In this document: piece after piece, positions 6,859-11,292 of the stretch
How positions within the stretch are numbered: position 1 is the stretch's first letter
How the letters are laid out: every line of letters begins with the position of its first letter
DNA from: Candidatus Cloacimonadota bacterium
Lineage (GTDB): Bacteria; Cloacimonadota; Cloacimonadia; Cloacimonadales; Cloacimonadaceae
Direction of reading: 5' to 3'
Assembly: GCA_023421135.1 (NCBI GenBank)
Contig: JAEZUG010000090.1
Location: 1-11,292, forward strand
DNA: 11,292 bases
Notes under the pieces: model-generated
What the model was told of the DNA's origin: nothing
The model's database searches: none
The model's input: only the letters and a program-made list of their open reading frames with translations
Translations under genes and position numbers: made by a program

Positions 6859-6887
6859 TTTATATTGATTTGTTCTATTACTCTCAA
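6859..6887 (-). promoter_or_regulatory. Weak candidate promoter for the COG2403-like GTPase gene
   Basis: On the minus strand TTGAGA (6882-6887) and TATAAA (6859-6864) are 17 bases apart, each one mismatch from consensus. The predicted start of transcription would fall only about six bases before the ATG, inside the ribosome site, which is odd. A second -35-like TTGACG lies further upstream but is only 13 bases from the TATAAA at its 3' side. The region is AT-rich, so chance matches are likely. Confidence 0.3.
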
Positions 6888-7051
6888 CTTTATAGTCTTA
6901 GCTTAAACGTCAAGGAGAATTTTTCTTTGATGTACCCTGTGATATCTAGCGAGTGACAAGAACCGCTCTTTACCTACCTTCCCATGTCAGTTCCCAGAAA
7001 TCTCTTGACCGCTCCCCCAGCTTTTCTGTTTTGGGTAACAAATGGATACTT

Positions 7052-8071
7052 ATGATGACAAATGATTTAACTGCGAAGAAGCGTTGCCTGGCCCTCTTTT
7101 CCGGAGGCTTGGACAGTATTTTGTCCGTTGTTTGGATGACAAAACTGGGTTATGAAGTGATACCCATCACCTTCAGCACTCCCTTCTTCCCCACCGATAA
7201 AGCCAAGGTCTCCGCCGAGCTCAACGGCCTCAATCTCGTTGTGCGGAACATCCTGCCGGAACACCTTGTGATGCTGAAGAATCCGCGCTATGGCTTCGGC
7301 CGCAACGCCAACCCCTGCATCGATTGTCACGCTCTGATGATCTCCCTGGCCGGGGCTCTATTACCAGAATACAACGCCGGCTTCATCATCACCGGCGAAG
7401 TGCTGGGACAGCGTCCAATGTCGCAGACCAGACGCTCTCTCACCACAGTCGCCAAGCTCTCTGGCTATGAAGATCTCGTGGTGCGCCCTCTCTCTCAACA
7501 GCTTTTGGAGGACAGTCTCCCCATTCGCGAAGGCTGGATCAAAAAGGAAGCACTGCTCAGCATCAAAGGACGCAGCCGAAAGACTCAGATATCCCTGGCA
7601 AAAGAACTTGGCGTGGTTTCCTATCCCGCTCCCGGAGGAGGCTGTTTGCTCACCAATCCAGATTACTCTCTGCGCATCCGTGACCTTCTGGAGCATGATT
7701 ATACCAGTTCCACGGAGATCGAATTGCTCAAATATGGCCGCCATTTCAGGATCAGTCCCGGGCTCAAGCTCATCCTGGCCCGCACCGGCAAGGAAATGGA
7801 AGAAGCTTATAACAAGTTTCCAGATCAATACTTTATGCGCAGCCTATCTCACTCCGGCCCCTGGGCCATCCTGCGGGGAGAAAGCTTTACAGAAGAGGAT
7901 CTGCAGCTTGCTGCCAATATCCTCCTCAGCTATTGCGCCAAAGCCCCCGAAAACGCCCCCGTCGTTTGGGGTAAAGCCACCAGATTTGACCATGAGATAA
8001 ATGCCACCAAGCTCCCCAGAGAAGCTTTCCTGCCCCTCTTGCTCAGCACCGACAAGGAGATTAAATGCTAA
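7052..8071 (+). CDS. PP-loop ATPase, tRNA thiolation-like (MnmA/ThiI-related), with probable NFACT-R-like C-terminus
   Basis: A 339-residue protein with an N-terminal PP-loop ATP pyrophosphatase domain: ALFSGGLDSILS, with the SGGLDS signature at residues 17-22. NPCIDCH at 88-93 (C89, C92) resembles the NPCxxCN segment of MnmA, whose first cysteine is catalytic in tRNA 2-thiolation, and a further cysteine, C198 in PGGGCLLT, could be the partner. Enzymes of this type adenylate a tRNA uridine and replace its oxygen with sulfur. Residues about 225-339, from KYGRHFRIS onward, resemble the NFACT-R_2 RNA-binding domain seen fused to such ATPases; this is from memory. It lacks the methyltransferase and THUMP parts of other families. 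The start is uncertain: ATG 7052 or 7055, both without a strong ribosome site, while a longer frame from GTG 6953 adds low-complexity residues and has none either. It overlaps the next gene by 7 bases. Confidence 0.8.
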   Translation: MMTNDLTAKKRCLALFSGGLDSILSVVWMTKLGYEVIPITFSTPFFPTDKAKVSAELNGLNLVVRNILPEHLVMLKNPRYGFGRNANPCIDCHALMISLAGALLPEYNAGFIITGEVLGQRPMSQTRRSLTTVAKLSGYEDLVVRPLSQQLLEDSLPIREGWIKKEALLSIKGRSRKTQISLAKELGVVSYPAPGGGCLLTNPDYSLRIRDLLEHDYTSSTEIELLKYGRHFRISPGLKLILARTGKEMEEAYNKFPDQYFMRSLSHSGPWAILRGESFTEEDLQLAANILLSYCAKAPENAPVVWGKATRFDHEINATKLPREAFLPLLLSTDKEIKC

Positions 8072-8691
8072 AGATAGAAGCACATGTGCTATTGGAAACC
8101 TTTGGAACCAATACCTGGCTCCTCTATGGAGACACCTGCAAAGAAGCCCTGCTGATCGATCCCTCGATGCCCTCAGAGCCCCTGCTCAAGCGGATCAAAG
8201 ACTTGGGTCTCAAGGTGAAATACATCATCAATACCCACGGTCACGGCGATCACATCGGCGGCAACAAATGGTTCAAAGACCATCTTGGTTGCCCGCTCGC
8301 CATCCACCGTCTCGATGCTGCCATGCTGCTGGATAATCGTAAGAACTTCAGCCTCTATATGGATAGCCCCGTCGAGCCCGTGGCTGCAGACCTAATCCTG
8401 GAAGACGGCATGGAGCTGGACTTCGCTTCCCGCAAGTTGAGGATCATTCATACCCCGGGACACACCCCTGGTTGTATCTGCCTGCTGGTGGAGAAGTTCC
8501 TCATCAGCGGCGACACCCTCTTCGAGCAAAGCATCGGTCGCACCGACTTCCCCGGCGGCAGCCACGCCGATATCATCCACTCCATCAAGACTAAGCTTTA
8601 CATTTTGGACGACGATACCATCGTCTATCCCGGACACGGTCCGCGCACCACCATAGGCTTGGAAAAAGCCAGCAATCCTTTTATCAGATAG
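8065..8691 (+). CDS. Metallo-beta-lactamase-fold hydrolase (glyoxalase II-like)
   Basis: A 208-residue metal-dependent hydrolase of the MBL superfamily, at the usual length for small glyoxalase II-like members (about 200-210). All expected metal ligands are present: THGHGDHIGG gives H58, H60, D62 and H63; HTPGHTPGC gives H133; SGDTLF gives D150; and YPGHGP gives H191. GRTDFPGGS after the aspartate is common in this group. The full glyoxalase II C-terminal helical domain, which holds glutathione, is missing, so the substrate is probably another thioester or ester; this is inferred. No signal peptide, so cytoplasmic. The ATG overlaps the PP-loop gene stop as ATGCTAA, and AAGGAG (8054-8059) sits five bases before it, inside that gene, so translation is likely coupled. 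GuaA follows after 10 bases. Confidence 0.9.
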   Translation: MLKIEAHVLLETFGTNTWLLYGDTCKEALLIDPSMPSEPLLKRIKDLGLKVKYIINTHGHGDHIGGNKWFKDHLGCPLAIHRLDAAMLLDNRKNFSLYMDSPVEPVAADLILEDGMELDFASRKLRIIHTPGHTPGCICLLVEKFLISGDTLFEQSIGRTDFPGGSHADIIHSIKTKLYILDDDTIVYPGHGPRTTIGLEKASNPFIR

Positions 8692-8701
8692 GAGATACAG
8701 C

Positions 8702-10240
8702 ATGACCCACGATCTCGTTCTAATCCTCGACTTCGGTTCACAATACACCCAACTCATTGCCCGCAGCATCCGCAAGATGAATATCTACTGCGAGATCCAC
8801 CCCTATAACCTCTCTGATGAGGAGCTCAGAAAGCTTGCTCCCAAAGCTCTGATCCTTTCCGGCTCACCCGCCAGCCTCACCCAGGAAAATCCACCCCTGC
8901 CCTCTCCCCTGATCTGGTCTCTGAATATCCCCGTCCTGGGCATCTGCTTCGGAATGCAGCTTGTGGTGGATCACTTTGGCGGCAAGGTTGGCCACGCCGA
9001 ACGCAAAGAATACGGCTCCGCGACACTGCAGGTGCAAAGGCATCAAGGCCTCTTTAAGGAATTGAAGCCAGAGGAAAGCATCTGGATGAGCCACGGCGAT
9101 TCCATCTCCTCCCTCCCCGCCTGTTTCGAAGTTCTGGGCACCACAGCCAATTCTGCCTATGCTGCTCTAAAGCACAAAGATAAAGATATATACGCCATAC
9201 AGTTTCATCCTGAGGTTGAACACAGCCCCTGTGGAGACCTGATCTTCAAGAACTTCCTGGTTGATATCTCCGGTCTCAGAGCCGATTGGACACCCGATTC
9301 TTTCATTGATGAATCCATTCGCAAGATACAGGAACTGGTTGGCGACCAGCAGGTTATCCTTGGTTTGAGCGGAGGAGTGGATTCTTCCGTCGCTGCTGCT
9401 CTGATCTACAGTGCCATCGGCGACCGTCTCATCCCCATTTTCGTGGATAACGGCCTGATGCGTTACCAGGAAGCCAAGCGAGTGCAAGAGAACTTTGCCG
9501 GCCTTCCCGGCTTCAATATCCGCTATGTGGATGCCTGCGAGCTCTTTCTTTCCCGCCTGGATGGCATCAGCGATCCCGAGAAAAAACGCAAAATCATCGG
9601 CAATGCCTTCATCGAAGTCTTCGAGGCCGAAGCTCACAAATACCACAATGCCAAGTGGCTGGCGCAGGGAACCCTCTACCCGGACGTGATAGAAAGCGTT
9701 TCCTTCAAAGGCCCTTCCGCCACGATAAAAAGCCATCACAACGTTGGTGGCCTGCCCGAAAAGATGAATCTCAAGCTCTTGGAACCGCTCCGGGAGCTTT
9801 TCAAAGATGAAGTGCGTGCCGTGGGCGAACAGCTTGGCCTGCCCCACCTCCTGGTGCATCGCCATCCCTTCCCCGGACCTGGCCTGGGCGTCCGCATCCT
9901 GGGTGAAATCACTGCTCAGAAGGTTCACCTGCTTCAGCTTGTGGATGAAGTCTTCATCTCGGAACTGATCTCCAGCGGTCTGTATTATAGCACCTGGCAA
10001 GCCTTTGCCGTGCTGCTGCCCGTGCGCACCGTTGGCGTTATGGGAGATGAGCGAAGCTATGACTACGTTTGTGCCCTGCGCGCTGTGAATAGCGTTGATG
10101 GCATGACTGCAGACTGGACAGAACTGCCCTTTGACTTCCTGAAACGTGTCTCCAGCCGCATCAGCAACGAAGTGAAAGGCATCAATCGCGTGGTCTATGA
10201 CATCAGCTCCAAACCGCCTTCAACCATTGAGTGGGAGTGA
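8702..10240 (+). CDS. guaA: GMP synthase (glutamine-hydrolysing)
   Basis: A complete 512-residue enzyme, at the normal length for bacterial GuaA, which turns XMP, ATP and glutamine into GMP in purine synthesis. The N-terminal class I glutamine amidotransferase domain (1-190) has the triad: C82 in GICFGMQ, and H169 and E171 in FHPEVEHS. The ATP pyrophosphatase domain carries SGGVDSS at 223-229 and FVDNGLMR at 247-254. The dimerisation domain, about 388-512, shows RHPFPGPGLGVRILGE and ends SKPPSTIEWE, the family's conserved C-terminus. Phe in place of the more usual Tyr in the GICxGMQ motif is a minor change. AGGAGA at 8690-8695 gives the ATG at 8702. Its gap of 10 bases to the MBL gene suggests one transcript with the PP-loop and MBL genes. 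It is followed at once by a 7-bp tandem repeat and no clear terminator. Confidence 0.97.
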   Translation: MTHDLVLILDFGSQYTQLIARSIRKMNIYCEIHPYNLSDEELRKLAPKALILSGSPASLTQENPPLPSPLIWSLNIPVLGICFGMQLVVDHFGGKVGHAERKEYGSATLQVQRHQGLFKELKPEESIWMSHGDSISSLPACFEVLGTTANSAYAALKHKDKDIYAIQFHPEVEHSPCGDLIFKNFLVDISGLRADWTPDSFIDESIRKIQELVGDQQVILGLSGGVDSSVAAALIYSAIGDRLIPIFVDNGLMRYQEAKRVQENFAGLPGFNIRYVDACELFLSRLDGISDPEKKRKIIGNAFIEVFEAEAHKYHNAKWLAQGTLYPDVIESVSFKGPSATIKSHHNVGGLPEKMNLKLLEPLRELFKDEVRAVGEQLGLPHLLVHRHPFPGPGLGVRILGEITAQKVHLLQLVDEVFISELISSGLYYSTWQAFAVLLPVRTVGVMGDERSYDYVCALRAVNSVDGMTADWTELPFDFLKRVSSRISNEVKGINRVVYDISSKPPSTIEWE

Positions 10241-10250
10241 CTGGACAGAG

Positions 10251-10278
10251 ACAAGTGACAAGTGACGAGTGACGAGAG
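10251..10278 (+). repeat. 7-bp tandem repeat, four units
   Basis: Units ACAAGTG, ACAAGTG, ACGAGTG and ACGAGAG run directly, starting ten bases after the guaA stop. A related GAGTGACAAG occurs at 6951-6960 in the divergent spacer before the PP-loop gene. Short-period repeats of this kind can change copy number by slippage. Confidence 0.75.
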
Positions 10279-10481
10279 ATTCTGTGTGGAGCCGGGTGAC
10301 TAAAGAGTTTCTAACAAGGATTTATGGATTGAAGGATTGAAAGGAAAGAAATCTGTGCAAATTTGCTCAATCCGTGTAAATCAGCGTTCTATAATCCTGT
10401 GATTCCGTTCAATCTGTGAGACCATTGCACATGCCGCAAAACCAGGCGAGTATTAGTACTTACCTCTCTGCTCTGCGTATC

Positions 10482-10576
10482 GTCATTCCTGGGAAGGCAG
10501 GAATCCATACACTTGTTAACCAGATGTAGAACAACGGGTTGTAGAACCCATGGATTCCTGCGGTCGCAGGAATGAC
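10482..10576. repeat. Inverted repeat with 27-bp arms, GTCATTCCTG type
   Basis: The left arm 10482-10508 begins GTCATTCCTG, and the right arm 10550-10576 ends CAGGAATGAC. They are complementary at 24 of 27 positions and separated by 41 bases. Each arm also contains its own short palindrome, ATTCCTG/CAGGAAT. The pattern resembles the CGTCATTCCNGCG-type palindromic repeats scattered between genes in many bacteria. The right arm overlaps the start of the dispersed repeat at 10564. Confidence 0.7.
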
Positions 10577-10658
10577 ATAATGTAAACATTAGGTGGTAAT
10601 GAGTGTACCTTGACGGATTATCGCGGAATTTCTGGAAACGGGTTATTATTCAATAGTC
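10564..10658 (+). repeat. Dispersed repeat, copy 2 of 2
   Basis: This is the second copy of the element at 3422-3517, in the same orientation and about 7.1 kb away. After 17 identical bases and one mismatch, seven more match (GTAAACA); the interior is then only partly alike; the final 14 bases are identical again. Here the end is followed by CCAGAG and no gene. Confidence 0.75.
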
Positions 10659-10882
10659 CCAGAGTTCTATTCTATTGATCTCTTTTTTTCTGCCATCCGC
10701 GTTCTATTAGCCCTATCCCGTTGATCCCTTCGTTCCAGTCATCTGCGTTCTATACTGCTCACAATATATCTATCCCTCAGATTATTATAGGCTTGCCCGA
10801 GATTGTGCTTGACATCCTTTGTGGCACTATCCGGAATTGTAACAGTACTCAATAAAGTAATATTCTAGAAGGAGTCTTTACT

Positions 10883-11292
10883 ATGTTCAAGCTCGCAAGA
10901 ATCTTTACTGCACTGGCTTTGGGGCTTATATTGATGAGCTGCTCGAATCCCACCGATCCCCCGTTTGACCTCTATGGTTCCTTCGAAAATCTTACCACAC
11001 ACGCAGACTGGTGTCTTATGTTTACTCCCGAAAATGAAGCTGAATCAAAAGGACGCATCAACTATTTGATTTCTTTTAATAGCATTGACCCAGTTGATGA
11101 GCTCAGTACAGGTCACCCCGGTCTTCTATACATAGATGGAAAACGGATAGAACTAACTTTTCTGGATGCTGACTTTGGAGTCTCTGCTGAAGGTGCAATC
11201 CGGAAGACACCAAACTCCGTGATTCAGATAAGTTTCCACGATCCAGAAACTCAGGTTGTAAGACATCGATCCAGCTTGAGACTACTCGATCA
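10883..11292 (+). CDS. Putative lipoprotein of unknown function (3' truncated)
   Basis: The frame is open from ATG 10883 to the window end, giving 136 codons with no stop. The N-terminus is a lipoprotein signal: basic MFKLAR, a hydrophobic stretch at 8-18, then LMSC with the lipidated cysteine at residue 20. SNPTDPP follows, a short proline- and aspartate-containing linker common after the lipobox in lipoproteins of the FCB group. The mature part is polar with alternating strands, for example GLLYIDGKRIELTFLD. This suggests a beta-rich fold, but no family is recognised and no function is assigned. AAGGAG at 10869-10874 sits eight bases before the ATG, which supports the start. It is probably monocistronic on its 5' side, given the 642-base spacer before it, and lies in the cell envelope. 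Confidence 0.8.
   Translation, partial: MFKLARIFTALALGLILMSCSNPTDPPFDLYGSFENLTTHADWCLMFTPENEAESKGRINYLISFNSIDPVDELSTGHPGLLYIDGKRIELTFLDADFGVSAEGAIRKTPNSVIQISFHDPETQVVRHRSSLRLLD

Larger units (their letters stand above)
10384..10754 (+). repeat. Three dispersed copies of GCGTTCTAT
   Basis: The nine bases GCGTTCTAT occur at 10384-10392, 10699-10707 and 10745-10753. Each is preceded by a CA- or CC-rich context (TCAGCG, TCCGCG, TCTGCG) and two are followed by A. A third of the surrounding text is similar too (TCCGTT, CCCGTTGATC). It looks like eroded copies of a short intergenic repeat. Confidence 0.5.
10241..10882. other. Repeat-rich spacer between guaA and lipoprotein gene
   Basis: No supported gene is seen in these 642 bases. 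Going right, the spacer holds a 7-bp tandem repeat (10251-10278), an 8-base direct doublet GGATTGAA near 10325-10341, an inverted repeat (10482-10576), the second dispersed-repeat copy (10564-10658) and three copies of GCGTTCTAT (10384, 10699, 10745). A run of seven T bases near 10683 has no convincing stem before it. TTGACA at 10809-10814 is a perfect -35 hexamer upstream of the lipoprotein gene, but no good -10 lies at 16-18 bases. Confidence 0.7.

Noticed and set aside
6060..6956. Antisense frame of 298 codons opposite the COG2403-like gene
   Set aside because: The opposite strand encodes a clear P-loop GTPase with all motifs; this frame has no ribosome site or recognisable domain.
6953..7051. 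Longer start of the PP-loop gene at GTG 6953
   Set aside because: The extra 33 residues show no family-like sequence, there is no ribosome site, and related domains begin close to the SGGLDS strand.
9167..10000. Antisense frame of 277 codons opposite guaA
   Set aside because: Shadow of the strongly conserved guaA coding frame.
10679..10690. Terminator at the T-run after the second dispersed repeat
   Set aside because: Only a 4-5 bp AT-rich stem (AGAG/CTCT) with a long loop precedes the T-run.
10809..10841. Promoter for the lipoprotein gene, TTGACA plus a -10
   Set aside because: The -35 hexamer is perfect, but the base pairs at 16-18 spacing (CGGAAT region) do not resemble a -10. A sigma-54 reading of TGGCAC also fails, since no TTGC element follows five bases later.

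Overview
The window looks like a stretch of a Gram-negative, anaerobic, amino-acid-fermenting bacterium. The LptF/LptG pair implies an outer membrane with lipopolysaccharide. A carbamate kinase next to a COG2403-type GTPase, and a lipoprotein with a Cys-Ser-Asn-Pro start like those of the FCB group, fit Candidatus Cloacimonadota or a relative. This placement is an inference from gene content; no marker was searched.

Layout. (1) Positions 1-2678, plus strand: the 3' end of ligA (BRCT domain), then lptF, whose GTG start shares one base with the ligA stop, then lptG. They read as one operon. (2) Positions 2679-3518: about 840 bases without a credible gene but full of repeats. These are a four-run G-quadruplex motif, a 45-bp tandem array with a hairpin in each unit, a roughly 276-bp nested inverted repeat with a perfect 24-bp hairpin at its centre, and one copy of a dispersed repeat of about 96 bp. 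(3) Positions 3519-6845, minus strand: a COG2403-like GTPase (often annotated cyclic 2,3-diphosphoglycerate synthetase), carbamate kinase and a pirin. A likely intrinsic terminator follows each of the first two genes, so they may be separate transcripts. (4) Positions 7052-10240, plus strand: a PP-loop tRNA-thiolation-like protein with a probable C-terminal NFACT-R-like domain, a metallo-beta-lactamase-fold hydrolase overlapping it by 7 bases, and GMP synthase 10 bases further on, an apparent operon. (5) Positions 10241-10882: about 640 bases of repeat-rich spacer, including the second copy of the dispersed repeat. (6) From 10883 to the window end: the N-terminal part of a lipoprotein gene.

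How it fits together. LptF and LptG form the membrane part of the lipopolysaccharide exporter. Carbamate kinase makes ATP from carbamoyl phosphate, as in arginine or purine fermentation, and the GTPase beside it is probably linked to the same metabolism. The PP-loop protein, the hydrolase and GuaA make an RNA-modification/nucleotide block. No complete new multi-gene system is evident. The most unusual material is in the two repeat-rich spacers, which share a direct repeat across about 7.1 kb, and in the two gene pairings whose function is not settled.
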